In this document: piece after piece, positions 32,834-44,580 of the stretch
Layout: the number at the start of each line of letters is the position of its first letter
How positions within the stretch are numbered: the stretch's first letter is position 1
From: Carnegiea gigantea
Lineage: Eukaryota; Streptophyta; Magnoliopsida; Caryophyllales; Cactaceae
Direction of reading: 5' to 3'
Length of the DNA: 64,000 nt
Assembly (NCBI GenBank): GCA_029747015.1
Contig: JAKOGI010000362.1
Span: 477,501 to 541,500, forward strand
Program-made: the position numbers and the translations under genes
Notes under the pieces: generated by a model
What the model saw: only the letters and a program-made list of their open reading frames with translations
Told to the model about the DNA's origin: nothing
Databases searched by the model: none

Positions 32834-35600
32834 AACATTTTGTTATTTAATCATGTTTTATTACTATAATCTTGCTTTGATTGTAAATATTTTATCAGAT
32901 TAGTGAGCTGTGCGATTTTTTGAATTATAGCAAAAGGAATGCTTTAATTGAGTGCAAGAAATCACGTAAAGATGAACATTTGCATACAAGTATGTATATG
33001 CACCCAAATACTGCTAAGAAATTAACCGAGCCAATCTAATACTCTTATTACTTAAGAAAGCAAAGTATATGATGAAAAAAATATATAAAATAAATAGCTA
33101 ATTAATTTTAGGGTAAATGTGAGGTTAGAAATTGGCTATATGGCATTATAGCTAAATAGATAAGATCAAACTTAATTTGACATGCCAAAAAAGTGGAAAG
33201 GGGAACGACAAAAAACAGAGAGAGAGAGAGAGAATAGCCACGTGGTAATTTCTACTTTTTTTCGTGGCCACCAACCCTCAAACCCCTAACCCCGGATTTT
33301 ACGGCAAAAGCCAGAAAACAAATTTCCACTTTGTTAAAGAGAACAAGAGCATGATTTTCCATTTAAGAAATTTTAGCATAATACAAAAAAAAAGGAAACC
33401 AAATATCAAACAGACAAACACCCCATGTTTCCCTCTCATACGTTCCTCCTCTTTCCCCCATCTTCCTTCTGTTGCTGCTGTACCCACGCGAGCCACCACC
33501 ACCAACACCGTAGGATCACTAGCCACTACCTAGCCCATCTGCTACCGCTGCTCCTTCCTCTTGTTTCCTCCTTTTTTGGCAGCCACAAAGCAAGAAGCAG
33601 GCAGCCCGTGTCAGCCCCTCATCGGCGACCATCTGACCTCGCCAATGGCTGCCTGACCTCATTTGCAGTCCATTCCTGCTGCTGCCGACCATTGCCACCT
33701 TCCACCTTTCCTCACTCCCACTTATCAACATCTATGAAGGTAACCTAATTCATCCTTATTTTCAAGTTAACAAAAATTTATAATTTCATATCCTAATTGA
33801 ATTAGTGAGGCTAAATTATGATGAATTTCTATTTACGACTGCAAATTGAACAAGTCACGCTTGAACTTGTGATAAAGAGGAATTGGACACGTCTGGTTGT
33901 ATAGTTATGTTTAGAAGGAAACTTGAAATTGTTGGATAATGAAATAGCCAAAATGGGTATATATATGGGCATTTAAATCTTGTTGGGAACTTCTTATTGA
34001 GAACTTAAGCAAGAATTTGATTTGGAATCTTTGCTGATTTCAAAGAAATTTGAATATGGTGGTTATGCTTAAGTCCAATTGTGGAGCTAATTAGTTGTAA
34101 GAGTTGACTTATGACAAAGAGATTTGCATAGTTTAATGTGCAAATCAAAGATCAAATTGGCATTTTTTGAGTTAAAAAAAATGAGTCGAGTTGGTTGAAT
34201 GGGTTAGGTGTCGTAATTGGTCTAAATGTCTAGTTAAGTGGTTCATTAAGCATTCAAAATTGTTTATGGCTAAATCAAGCAATCCATGGGTGTTGATCTA
34301 TTAGTTGGCTTTTATGAGCTTAGAATAATAAGTTCTGGGTCAATATGCACATAAACAATTTCAATAAGTAAAAAAAAGGAGTGATGTGAAGAATAAGTGT
34401 TGGGAGACAGATTTGTAATATGGGTGCTTAAAGCTTTTAAGGTCAAGATAGATTGTTAATAGCTATAAGAGTTGCTCACTAATTTGGTTTTAGCAATTTC
34501 GAAGTGCATTGGAGCCAAATTACATTTAGGAGGAAAGATTTTGCATATAATGAGTCAGATAAGGGTTTTAAGTATGTCAAGAGAAATACGAGATCTTGAT
34601 GCGAACCCAGTTTCAACATTTAATGAATTATCTTGAGCAAAACCGAGCCCGTTAGGTAATGGCAAATTAAAGTAAGTGGCCCAAGCTTGAGAACTCAGTC
34701 TGAGAGGAGATATGAAAGAAAAGAAGTTTAATTAATTTTGAAAAACTAAGATCAATAGTATAATCAAGTAGCAAAGGAGAACATTAGTATAACATAAAAT
34801 TTATCTAGTTAATTGAATAACAGTAAAACAGGGAGAAAAGTCCCTTAAAATGTTTCCTAAACAAAAGTTACAATACTAATTCGTAGTCGATACGATGTGA
34901 TAATTGGCAAAAATTATGTTGTCATTATAGGATAAAGATTCACAAAAGTAATTTTTTTATGAACACATAATGTAAATTGAAGTCTTACAAAAAGAACGGA
35001 TGTAAACTGACAAAATGGAACAATTGACTTTTATAGGTATATTATTATTTGTACCTCTATCAATTAAAGTTTTAAATTGCATATGTAAAAATCATGCTCA
35101 ATGGTTTTATCATGTTTTGGCCATTCGAAGGGCCCACTCAATGTCATGAAAATAATGCAATGTAATGTTGTTATGTTTGTTTCTCCGGGGACGCTTGGAC
35201 ACCATGGCCCTGGTAGCAATACTTGTCACTGATCACCAATTACTGATTATTGATTACTGTTCAAAGCTGATTGCCGAATGGTTCATCAGAACCTAGAAGC
35301 CGGTCGGGGATCCCCAAGTTTATGAACAGTGAGGTCTTAGTAAGTTACCGTTCGGGTCTTGAGCTTGGGTATGCACTTATTTTATTAGCTGTAAAGCTAA
35401 AGTTAACACGAAACAATGATAACGGTTCATAACACATATTTAAAATATATGCGCATGCATTGGCTTATTTAATTTGTTTTACTGTACAATAGTAACATAC
35501 TAGGCCCTTGGCTCATTCTATATTTGATGTGCTCTCATTTTATGGAGGAAACTGCATGAAGACCATAAGTCATCGAGCATAAACATGAAAAAGAAGGAAA
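32834..35600. other. Unidentified block interrupting the Tat gag
   Basis: The gag reading stops at about 32834 and resumes only near 35782-35895. The intervening DNA starts close to TGTAACATTTTGTTAT. It has a GA microsatellite, a C/T-rich block with short frames on both strands (33264-33748) and a GT-containing boundary at about 33739 that resembles a 5' splice site. From about 34911 it belongs to the duplicated block. It could be a solo LTR or another insertion. No second LTR or clear target duplication was found, and the right boundary is uncertain. Confidence 0.45.
33216..33232. repeat. (AG)n microsatellite
   Basis: Eight AG units in a row. Confidence 0.9.
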
Positions 35601-35781
35601 AAATAATGTTGGTTAAAGAAAGTGATGCAAGGCTCCTTATCCTGATTTCATGCATCTTAGTCTCTCGGTCATCAGCGCATGACTCCCCTCAGACTAGTTC
35701 TCAACTTGTTTATTAAGTTCCATTCGAATAGATGCTTTTATTTATAGGCTTCCTGGTCTCTTTGAGCCAACTTCATTAGTT

Positions 35782-35895
35782 CTACAGCTGATTTGATTGA
35801 ACATCCCAAGATTTGATTAATCTTGGAGGTAGCCTATTAAGTCGGGCTTATGCTACTCCCTCTAGGGCAGCAAGGAAGTGTCTATGCATCACTAC
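35782..35895 (-). pseudogene. Tat gag remnant, capsid part
   Basis: The minus strand reads VVMHRHFLAALEGVA, a stop, then ARLNRLPPRLIKSWDVQSNQ, and ends at a stop. The Leu-Pro-Pro and Trp-containing pattern is the conserved capsid core of Gypsy gag. It lies between the primer site (36252) and the unidentified insertion. A second copy is at about 58638-58751. Confidence 0.75.
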
Positions 35896-36251
35896 CTTTA
35901 AGAGACATGGTTGCAGATAGAGGGGGCTAAAGGACCATCAAGATTGCTCTTGAAGGTCACTGATGATATCAAATTGCCTGATCTTTAGCACTTTAATTTT
36001 TTTCTAAGGAAGCGACTAGCCAATAAAGCATCTTGATTAAGGGTCTTCTTAGTGTTTTATTTTGAGCACTGCTGACATGTCACAATTTTGATAAAGCTAA
36101 ACTCTATTGCTGTGTGGAAGAATCCTCTTTTAAGGCATCCTCGACGATAATTCTTTCCTAAAGGTTTATGCATTAGAATTCTTATTCTTACGGACGACAA
36201 TGCCTTTTTCTCTCATCATCATTCTTCGGAGGCATCTTGCTCAACTCTAGG

Positions 36252-36269
36252 TCCTCACACATAGCGCCA
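36252..36269 (-). promoter_or_regulatory. Primer binding site of Tat element
   Basis: Minus strand TTGGCGCTATGTGTGAGGAC region, directly inside the LTR end (CCCCCA on the minus strand). It is a degraded version of the TGGCGCC-starting site of Gypsy elements, followed about 27 bp later by an ATG (MPPKNDDERKR). Confidence 0.75.
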
Positions 36270-36271
36270 AA

Positions 36272-36811
36272 TGGGGGACCTTGAGTAACTCATACCACAA
36301 TCCAAGAGTCACCTGCAAAATAACTCAAAGAAGGGGGTTTCTTATTTTTAAGAGCCTCTAATGCTTAGGTTAAGCAAAATTTTAGGAGATTATTAAGCAC
36401 AATGTAGCTTATGAAAGTCAAATTGGCTTACCTTTGAATTTTTCCATGCCTTGTTTATATACGGTTTAGAAAGATTCTTTAAGAGGAATTTAACTAGGAT
36501 TCCATTTTTTGTAGATTTAGGTTAGTTCCCTATGTTGTTTAGACTCAAAGTTCTTTACCAACTCTGTATAGGTTTTTTAAAAATTTGCCTAGATCTTTAC
36601 GCCTTTTACAAGCCATGCATATAGGGTTCATATCTACTCTTCTGGTGAACATAGATTTTTTATTGAGCTTATGTTTGGACCCAAATTGTTTAATCCTGGT
36701 GGTTTATTTAATCCAATCAATCTATTTCTTAGGATTTTATTAGGTTATAACATAATTCTTCTTAGAATTTTTATCTACCCAAATCAAAAGCACTTTGGTT
36801 TGGAGGAATAA
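36272..36811 (-). repeat. 5' LTR of Tat element, interrupted
   Basis: Starts TGGGGGACC on the plus strand beside the primer site and aligns with 8504-9040. It is cut at 36811 by the small Copia. The remainder should continue from 39518, but similarity there to the left LTR is too weak to mark an end. Confidence 0.68.
36807..36811. repeat. Target site duplication AATAA, left
   Basis: Repeated at 39518-39522 after the right LTR of the small Copia. Confidence 0.85.
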
Positions 36812-36917
36812 TGTTGGGTTTCGTGGCCCAAAATCCAAGAGTCGACACGGTGGGACCGTGTTAGATGACACGGACATGTTAGGCCGAAGAAGCAAGACGA
36901 CAAAAGAAGGCAGAGAA

Positions 36918-37008
36918 GTGGCACGGGTGTGCCGTGCCGTGTGGCACGGTCGTGCCACCCTGACACGGGTTGACCGTGCCACACGGCACGGCCGTGCCGC
37001 GCCCAGTT
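36918..37008. repeat. GGCACG/CGTGCC palindrome cluster
   Basis: About ninety bases packed with GTGGCACGG, CCGTGCC and GGCACGGCCGTGCC words that pair with one another, dense in CpG in otherwise AT-rich DNA. Present also at 39008-39090 and 59775-59865. Confidence 0.85.
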
Positions 37009-37109
37009 CGGGCGCATGCTTTCTGACAGCGAGGGTTTGCTTTTGTGTACAGTCTTCTTGGCGGCTAGGATTCTCTTCTAAGGGTAAAACCCCAAACTTC
37101 TAGACCCTG

Positions 37110-37116
37110 TATAAAG
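37110..37116 (+). promoter_or_regulatory. TATA box of deleted Copia 5' LTR
   Basis: TATAAAG, at the same LTR position as in the partner LTR (39197-39203) and the duplicate (59967-59973). Confidence 0.65.
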
Positions 37117-37432
37117 AGGCCTTGCATAGGATCTAAAATCATCCCTGAATCCCTAAACACATTGAGAGGTAGAGAGATTTTGAGAGAGATTACAAGAGAG
37201 ATTGTAATTCTGCTATTGGATCAAATCACTATTGTGATTGTGATAGTTTTGTACTCTCCCTACTCATATAGTGGATTGATTATGCTCGTCGCCGTCCGTG
37301 GTTTTTTTCCGCATTAGATTTCCACGTAAATCTTGTGTGCCATTGCTTTGTTCTTGTTATCGTTCTTTAAGTTTCTGAATATCTGTTTCATCCTATTACT
37401 TCTGCTATTAGTTTGCTCTAATTCCTAGCAAG

Positions 37433-37447
37433 TAGTATCAGAGCTTT
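37433..37447 (+). promoter_or_regulatory. Primer binding site, tRNA-iMet type
   Basis: TAGTATCAGAGCTTTGG begins two bases after the LTR end; it is a slightly altered initiator-Met primer site. Confidence 0.85.
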
Positions 37448-37455
37448 GGTTTAGG

Positions 37456-38340
37456 ATGTCATCAATTTTGAAGGTTCATATTCAGAAATTTAATGGGGAG
37501 ATTAGTTTTAATCTCTGTAAGGTGCAGATGAGAGCAGTTCTCATCGAGCATGGGTTATGGAAGGTTCTACAAGGACCTCACGTGAAACCCGAGAAGATGA
37601 CTGATAAACAATGGGCAGCAGACCAAAAGAAGAGGTGTGGATCGTTGACAGATGAAGAATATGAGGAAATGGAGTTGAAGGCAATTTCAGCCATACAGTT
37701 GTGCTTGACACCACATGTCTTGCGAGAAATGCTTCATAAGACGACTATGGTGGATCTTTGGGTTCGGTTGGAAGAACACTACATGACGAAGAGTCTCACC
37801 AACAAGATCCGTCTGAAGAAAAGGTTGTACATCTTTCGTATGACTGAAGGTACCCCTGTTTAAAAACACTTGAATGAGTTTAACTCTATTCTTGTTGATT
37901 TGGAGAATCTGGATGTAAAGATTGAGGATGAGGATAAAGCTATTATGCTTGTTGTGTCTTTACCCCCCTCCTATAAGCACTTTAAGGAGATTATGCTATA
38001 TAGTAATTCTAATACTATATCGTTTGAGGATGTTAAGTCAAGCCTGTTGTCTAAGGAGAAGTTGGATTTTGACATTCATGCTGATTCTACTGAGGGATTA
38101 GTAGTAAGGGGTAAAACAACTGAACAGTGGAACGGTAATAGGAGTAGGAACCGTTCTAAGTCTAGAAATCCTCACGCTGGTAAGACCTGCAATTACTATG
38201 GTAAATTGGGTCATATTATTGCTAACTGTTGGCAATTGCAAAAGAAGAGGGAGAAAGAAGAAGATAATTCTCATGAGCTTGCTGAAACTTTGTTTGCTGA
38301 ATCTGATTCTCATGTGACGTTTTGTTTACTATCTCTACTG
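37456..38340 (+). pseudogene. Gag of deleted Copia, broken
   Basis: Starts MSSILKVHIQKFNGEISFNL, with LWKVLQGPHVKP and a capsid-like helical region. TAA at 37861-37863 interrupts the frame after GTPV, which then continues as KHLNEFNSILVDLENLDVK. The zinc knuckle is CNYYGKLGHIIANC, with Tyr at the second Cys position. The frame shifts near 38320. The duplicate at 60313 shares both the stop and the Cys-to-Tyr change, so these lesions predate the duplication. Confidence 0.87.
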
Positions 38341-38798
38341 AAAGGGGAAGCGATTCTGATTGGATTCTTGATTCTGGGTGTACCTATCATATGTGTTCTC
38401 ACAAGAATTGGTTTTCAGCATATGATCTAGTTGACTCAACTGTTGTCCACATGGGCAATAATGCCCAATGTAATGTAACTAGAATCTGTACTATTAAAAT
38501 CAAGACCCATGATGGTGTTGTCATGACTTTATCGAATGTTCGTCACGTTCCTGACTTGAAGTGTAACCTCATCCTTTTAGGCATCCTTGAATCCAAGGGA
38601 TGCAAATATTCAGCTGAAGGTGGAGTTCTGAAGGTCTCGAAGGGCAATCAGATTCTACTGAAGGATTTGAGGCATGGAAGCCTCTATGTCTTGCAGACAC
38701 CTAGTACGACAGGTTATATGAAGAAAGGTTCGTATAAGTCATCTCCCAGAGCTAAGTTCAAGCATTGCTTGGACTTAGTTAGCATTCACAACATTTGA
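38322..38798 (+). pseudogene. Copia protease remnant
   Basis: Contains DWILDSGCTYHMCSHKNWF, the DSG active-site region of the Copia aspartic protease, followed by VHMGNNAQCNV and LSNVRHVPDLKCNLILLG. The pre-integrase part begins (GVLKVSKGNQILLKDLRHGS) but stops at 38796-38798, and pol is deleted from there. It is in a shifted frame relative to gag. Confidence 0.87.
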
Positions 38799-38899
38799 CC
38801 GCCCTTCGGGGCATTGCCTCTTGGGGGGCATCACCCTTCGGGGTGCGATGACGGTGTTAGAGAGATTGGTGATTGGAGATTTTGATCAAAGGTGGAGAT

Positions 38900-39517
38900 T
38901 GTTGGGTTTCGTGGCTAAAATCTAAGAATCGGTATGGTGGGACCGTGCTAGACGACACGGATGTGTCAGGTCGAAGAAGCGAGATGACAAAAGAAGGCAG
39001 AGAAGTGGCACGGGTGTGCCATGCCATGTGGCACGGTCGTGCCACCCTGGCACGGGATGACTGTGCACCACAGCACGGCCGTGCCGCGCTCTGTTCAGGC
39101 GCGCGCTTTCTAGCAGCTAGGGTTTGCTTTGGCGTACAGTCTTCTTGGCGGCTAGGATTCTCTTCTAGGGGTAAAACTGTAGACTTCTAGACCCTATATA
39201 AAGAGGCCTTACCTAGGATCTAAAATCATCCCTGAATCCCTAAACACATTGAGAGGTAGAGAGATTTTGAGAGAGATTACAAGAGAGATTATCATTCTGC
39301 TATTGGATCGAATCACTGTTGTGATTGTGATCGTTTTGTACTCTCCCCGCTCATATAGTGGACTGAGTATGCTCGCCGCCGTCCGAGGTTTTTTTCCACA
39401 TTGGGTTTCCACGTAAATCTTGTGTGCCATTACTTTGTTCTTATTATCGTTCTTTAGGTTTCTAAATATCTGTTTCATTCTATTGCTTTCGCTATTAGTT
39501 TGCTCTATTCCCTAATA
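38900..39517 (+). repeat. 3' LTR of deleted Copia
   Basis: TGTTGGGTTT to CCTAATA (terminal CA changed to TA). Clearly diverged from 36812-37430, including in the GGCACG cluster. TATAAAG at 39197-39203. Confidence 0.9.
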
Positions 39518-39522
39518 AATAA
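39518..39522. repeat. Target site duplication AATAA, right
   Basis: Matches 36807-36811. Confidence 0.85.
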
Positions 39523-42500
39523 TTATCTTAAAATGCCTCTTATTTGGTTAATGATAATTTTAAAATTAAATGTAGGTGAGTTGTTACATATGTTAATTGG
39601 TTGCAATTAATTTGTTTTTGTTGGATAGCCAACTTTTTAAATAAGGGTCATCAAAAGTTCCCCTGAATTGAAATGTTGACTAACAAGAGCTTGATTTGAA
39701 GTATTATGCACATTGTGTTCATGGAAAGAAATGCCGATACCGTATGGTCCCATAACTTTATAGGGGTCCAAATGAAATATAGCCCTGCAAATTCCATCTA
39801 GTTATAGCTTTAAACAACTCTACATTAGCCAAAGTAATTGAATGAACAACATTTAGCTCATAAAGAATCATTATAGGCCCCTTAATAAATCTTTGTTGAA
39901 TCTAGGATCCCTCTTTTTGTGTTCATTTTTAAGCCTTAAAATCCCTGACCCTCTTCCTTTTTTAGTTGCATAATTATGGAAAAGCTTAGAATTTTTATTG
40001 GCATTGTTAAGACATTCTTTTCTAACAAATTGCCTCCAGTAGCACATATTCGATACTATTAGTTTCTCTTGCTATTTATATGACGAACCAACCCAAACCA
40101 TGAAATACAACCCGCTAATGTGGAAAGCCCACAATTAAGTTCATTACTTATCACCACTAAGCCTAAAACTATAAGGCCTTGCTGACCAGCTGTAGGGGCA
40201 TGGAACTTATAAGCATAGTATCCTTCTTTCAAATTGACAATTCAATGTGGGACAAAGTTTCCTTACTTGTACATTCACACATCTCGGTGTGTTAGTGACT
40301 GTCTCACTTAAAGAATGCGATGTCTTCATTGTGGGCCTTAGATTTTTTGCATAGTTAATGCCTACTTCCGAGGGGGATTAGCCCATCACATTACTACTCA
40401 CAGATCCCCATGCCTTTGCCACCCACTCTCCCCATCTCCCTATTGGACAATGGTTGTCATAAAGACTGTATAGTAGATCACAATGTGGCCCACACATCGG
40501 AAAGAACAGAGCTTTAATGCCAACTATAATGAACGAAGCTTAACCATATAACACAACCCAGTAATATGGGAAATCCAATGATTAAACCCATAACTTATCA
40601 ACATTAATTCCAACAGTGGGCATAAAAGTTCTAAATTTACTAGACTTATTTAAATTCACAATAAGGACAAAGTCCCCTTACGCATTCACGCATATTTGGA
40701 GTTTGTATAACACTATCCTTACATCTGTTACAAAGGACAAGCTAGTCCTTGTTAAGGTCAAAGCATGAAAATAGCATTACATGTCATTCACATCTAATGT
40801 TGTTTCCTATCTTCTAGCAATTATATCTTCTAAAATATTAACCGAAGTGGTTGGGGCGATTCCAAAATGAAAGTGCCTCTTTTCAACTAAAAATTAGATG
40901 AGGACTTCTTGAGTATTACATTTCATGTAATGGGATTCATGCCAATACAGATCAGTTTAAATAATTTGATGTTTTGATTTGTAAATAAGGTCTCGAATTT
41001 GAATCTTCTGAATGGAATAAACCTATGCTATGAGGGCTTTATCTCTTCTTGATTAATAGTTAGTTTGACTCTAGTCAATGTAAGAGCAAACTAAGACCAA
41101 AAATAAAGGAAAAAAGAAATGGGACTCAAGATTTCGGTAAAGCTATGGTGTCAAGGTTTAATTTGTGAATGCTAGCTAGTTTGGATGAAAAAGATCTATT
41201 TAGTTCTCGATTATATAACCTAGGTATTTAGTCTCCTCTCATTAGCATAATACAATGGTAGATCTAAAAATTCTATGCAAAATTAGTTAGTTTTGAGTTT
41301 GATTTCATTCACGAGAGCCGATTAACTTTTGTGGGTACCTTCTGACAAGATTTTAAGGCCTTTTTTAATTACATTTTTAAGAAAATGTCAACTAGTAGGA
41401 TATCCCTGTCAAGTAGACCCTTCATGATTTGATGTACAAAGGGTGGATGTTGAGGATGCAAAGTTGATGGGATGAATCCTCAATGCCTAATATTTCAATC
41501 CATCAACACTCACAAATTCGAGGTTAGCTTTTCCTTGGAATCAGTCTCAAGCAATCAACGAGATTACAAGATTGAAGCTCAAGAACAAGAACCAAAAAAG
41601 ATGATAAAAATTCATCACCAAATCTCTCTCTAAAGGAACAATGCCACTAAGAGAAATCCTAAAGACAAGGCTCTAAATCATCATTCTAAAGAAGAGATAA
41701 AAAGTAAAGAGATTTTTGGAAAGAAGGGGTCTTGTGCCATTCAATTCATCAATTTCTCCAAATTTGAGAATTACAATGGGGGAACGGATTTATGAGTAAC
41801 CAATTGTGCATCCTAAGCAACAACTAAAAAATTCAGCAATTACAGGGACAAAAATCTGCACTGGGGTAGTGGAGTTTTCGCCGCTTTAGGGAATCGAATG
41901 CAAAGAACGACTAGAAATAATTTCATATTCCCAGAGTAAACTCATACGTTTTTCCCAAATGAACCATGTAGTGCTTAACTCACGCCTCGTTTGATAGGTG
42001 AAAATCCAAAGCAAACTTGCTGGGCGCTAGTGTTGAAATGGAGACCATCATGATTTTGGAGGCTTGGACGAGGGTGAGGGTGGAATTAAGAGTTGGCACG
42101 CAATTTGGTATATCAAAAGTGATTCATCATATATTGCCAATATGATTCGCTAAAGGAGGTTCATATCTTCGCTGCCTTCAAGGTAGGTATAAAATGGTTA
42201 GTAATGTGCTTTCTTGTGATAGACGCCATCCGTTCAAACTAGTAAGGAAAGCCCAAGGATTTTACACTTATTTGAGGAACCTATAAAATGGTTCACCAAA
42301 AGAAATAATGAAGGAAACGAATTCAATACGGTTAGTTGAATAGTAAAACACGCGACTCTTTAAACGCGGGAAATGTTGAAATTTTAAGCAACATAGTAAT
42401 ACCATTGGAATCCATCCAACTTATAACTTCTGTATTACATATTTTTTTTGTATTAGCCATGCATCAATGAAAAAATGGTAACCAAAATTTCAAAATCCTC

Positions 42501-44084
42501 TCTGAATTTTAGTAGTTAATCGTACTGATATCTTTCCATATTATTAGCTGGAAGCATATGTGATTCTTAGTTATGGACCCTTTTCTAATTAAGAGGATCT
42601 CATATCGGACCCAAATTGGTTGAGGTTAGGTACTAAAATTATTATTACCATTGGACTTAATGGGAAAATATCAATTTCGAGTGTCAGATTGCAAATGCAA
42701 TTGACACATACTTTTTGCCTCATTTTCATATTTTATTTTATAATCCTTCAGTTATTAAAATGAGTCTTTTTTTCTTTGTCAAATTTCCTCCAAAAAATTA
42801 AAAATAACACAATTTATGTCATTGTTTTACGTGGACATGAGAAACTACATGTCGAATTATTAATAATTTATGTAAATTAAAGCTTACTAATTAAATAGTT
42901 TTAGTTGTTTTTGTCCAAGTATAAGCTATCATTCACTAAATGTTTCTTTAAAGCTTACTAACATGAGGCACTGGTGTAGATTGTTTGATCAACGTACTAT
43001 TTCATTTAAATAAAGCTCACTAACAATGTCTTTAACCTATTGTTCAATAATCATTTAACTGAGGCTCATTAAACAACTTTCATCTGGTCCTGTTTAAATA
43101 TACGTAATATGACACAATAAAGTTAAACCCATAGGAACAATAACCCATACTTACAATACATAAGAATTTGTTCCATATGCATTCATAAGAATCTGGACAA
43201 TTTTATAAATAAGTAGACGGAAGAAAAAACTCACTAGTATGAGACAATAAGCTAAAATACATAAAAATAATGAATTTGCAATGCCTAAGATGAACATTTA
43301 TTCCATATATGTCGACGGTGATAATTTAAACAACTTCCTAAAAATCTTAAGGGGCAAAAAAGAAAAATCTCACTAATATAAAACGGTAAATTAAAACCCA
43401 TAAAAAAGGAGTTGTACTTGTAGTTAGGGCTAACCTTAAACATGTTACGGCATATTCTTTTTAATTTATGGTAAGTACTTATTATCAAAATTCAGCATAT
43501 TTAAACACAATTTAGTATAGTTAAGCACAATTTAGCACTTGCAAATGTGCTTAGTTGATTAGAATTTTGATCAAATCCAATTCACCTATTTTTTATTAAT
43601 AATTGGACTTATTTTTACTAATAATATAAATAGATTTATTATTGCTATTGTAAAGTTCATTTAAAATTAAAAATATATCTACATTACACAATGAAATAAA
43701 ATGTTTTACACTTTTAAGTATGATATAAAAAATATTAATATTATTATATTCATAAAATGCATATTATTTGATGAATTACTACATTATATAAATATATAGA
43801 TTTTTCATAAATTATGTAAAATTTCATATTTATTTTAAGAATGTAATTAAAACTAAAAGACAAATTTTTATATCCAATATATTCTTAGATCTAATTTTGA
43901 CCCTATCTTTTGATTATGAAAATAGTTATTCCTTCTCATTCTCCTTCTAACAATTCACAAATATATGAAAATTATTTTATTGTAGAGAATTGAACCCCCA
44001 CCATTTACTAGAGCATCTACTAATAATGTCAAGTTCTAATTTACTAACAACTATTTGAAAATGTATATTTTAGGTTTTTGTAAG
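39523..44084. other. Unrecognised repeat-like sequence, no gene seen
   Basis: Probably begins with the rest of the interrupted Tat 5' LTR. No coding domain was recognised on either strand. It contains the diverged direct repeat listed separately (40105-40290 and 40551-40705) and becomes very AT-rich from about 42400. Confidence 0.55.
40105..40705. repeat. Diverged direct repeat, two units about 450 bp apart
   Basis: 40105-40290 and 40551-40705 share TACAACCC.(C/A)GTAATRTGG, ACTTATCA.CA.TAA and GGGACAAAGT..CCTTAC..CATTCAC..AT in the same order. They may be decayed tandem units or LTR ends of an unrecognised element. Confidence 0.6.
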
Positions 44085-44580
44085 AAGAGCATAGAAGAAG
44101 TAGTTAGAGAGGACCTGAGAGTTGTGGATATGACGGAGGACATGACTCAGGATAGAAGACTGTGGCGGGATAGGATTAGAGTCTCTGATTGTAGGGGACC
44201 GGCTCCGTAGGTGGCTGTAGCTTCGATGGGGGTGGGGAGGGTTTTTGTATGCTTGTCTGCAGGTCGTGCTTGGCTAGGCTGTGCTGGCTTCTGACGCCCC
44301 GAGTTTGTTGAGGTATGTCCCCGCTCCTTATTTATCTGCTCTACTTACTCTTCTCCCCAGTTGGTAACTTGGTACGCAATCGTTTTCTCTGTAAACCGTT
44401 TTTCCCCCCAAAAAAAAAAAAACTGTTTTGTGGGTCCTTAGGAATCAACCTCTCTATGGGTAGGAATACCGGTAGGGGTAAGGTTGCCTACAGCTGGATC
44501 TCCCCAGACCCCGCGAAAGCGGGACCCACACTGGGAGTTGTTGTTCTTGTTTTTGTTGTAATTATAGTTATTTTCAAAAT
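44085..44580 (+). mobile_element. RTE-type LINE, 5'-truncated 3' end
   Basis: The frame 44094-44210 gives EEVVREDLRVVDMTEDMTQD and RRLWRDRIRVSDC, then TAG. This is the extreme C-terminus of a plant RTE LINE protein. The 3' UTR follows, ending in ATACCGGTAGGGGTAAGGTT, a CCCCAGACCCCGC segment and a TTG-rich tail (TTGTTGTTCTTGTTTTTGTTG), as known for plant RTE elements. An A13 run at 44409-44421 interrupts the UTR. LINEs are usually 5'-truncated on insertion, which fits this fragment. Confidence 0.85.
44510..44523 (+). other. GNRA-type hairpin in LINE 3' end
   Basis: CCCGC-GAAA-GCGGG is a perfect 5-bp stem with a GAAA tetraloop. It sits near the 3' end, where LINE reverse transcriptase recognises its template RNA. 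Confidence 0.75.

Larger units (their letters stand above)
8504..36811 (-). mobile_element. Old Ty3/Gypsy (Tat-type) element, decayed and multiply interrupted
   Basis: A degenerate Gypsy retrotransposon read on the minus strand. From right to left it shows 5' LTR (36272-36811 and perhaps beyond), primer site (36252-36269), gag (35782-35895 and 32379-32833), protease/linker (31397-31597), RT (30700-31265), RNase H (30213-30600), integrase (29390-30212 and 11590-12015) and 3' LTR homology (from 8504). Order RT-RNase H-integrase places it in Ty3/Gypsy. The gag C-terminal DYDYDTEYC motif and the RNase H and integrase-linker motifs point to the Tat group of non-chromovirus Gypsy. It is broken by a Gypsy derivative at 12021, an unidentified block from about 32834 and a Copia at 36812. 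Outer ends are not precisely defined. Confidence 0.85.
36812..37430 (+). repeat. 5' LTR of deleted Copia
   Basis: TGTTGGGTTT to CCTAGCA. It contains a GC-rich palindromic cluster of GGCACG/CGTGCC words (36918-37008) and a TATAAAG box at 37110-37116, the likely element promoter. Confidence 0.9.
34911..38339. repeat. Duplicated mosaic block, donor-like copy
   Basis: Matches 57767-61196 almost base for base (offset 22856, then 22857 after one 1-bp indel near 36505), with only scattered substitutions. It contains the end of the unidentified block, Tat gag N-part, Tat primer site and 5' LTR, and the LTR and gag of the small Copia. It is continuous with more Tat and Copia sequence on both sides, so this looks like the original copy. 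Confidence 0.92.
36812..39517 (+). mobile_element. Deleted Copia element (gag and protease only), 2.7 kb
   Basis: LTRs of 619 and 618 bp starting TGTTGGGTTTCGTGG, with AATAA duplications. Internal part is about 1.47 kb: primer site, gag, the start of the protease/pre-integrase region, then a short junction and a purine-rich tract (AAAGGTGGAGAT) before the 3' LTR. Integrase, RT and RNase H are missing. Gag type suggests the Tork group (inference). LTR copies differ at many positions, far more than the two copies of the duplicated block. Confidence 0.9.

Noticed and set aside
33264..33748. Possible short gene with Pro/Ser-rich product
   Set aside because: Frames overlap on both strands in a C/T-rich leader-like stretch inside an insertion; no domain or supported splice structure.
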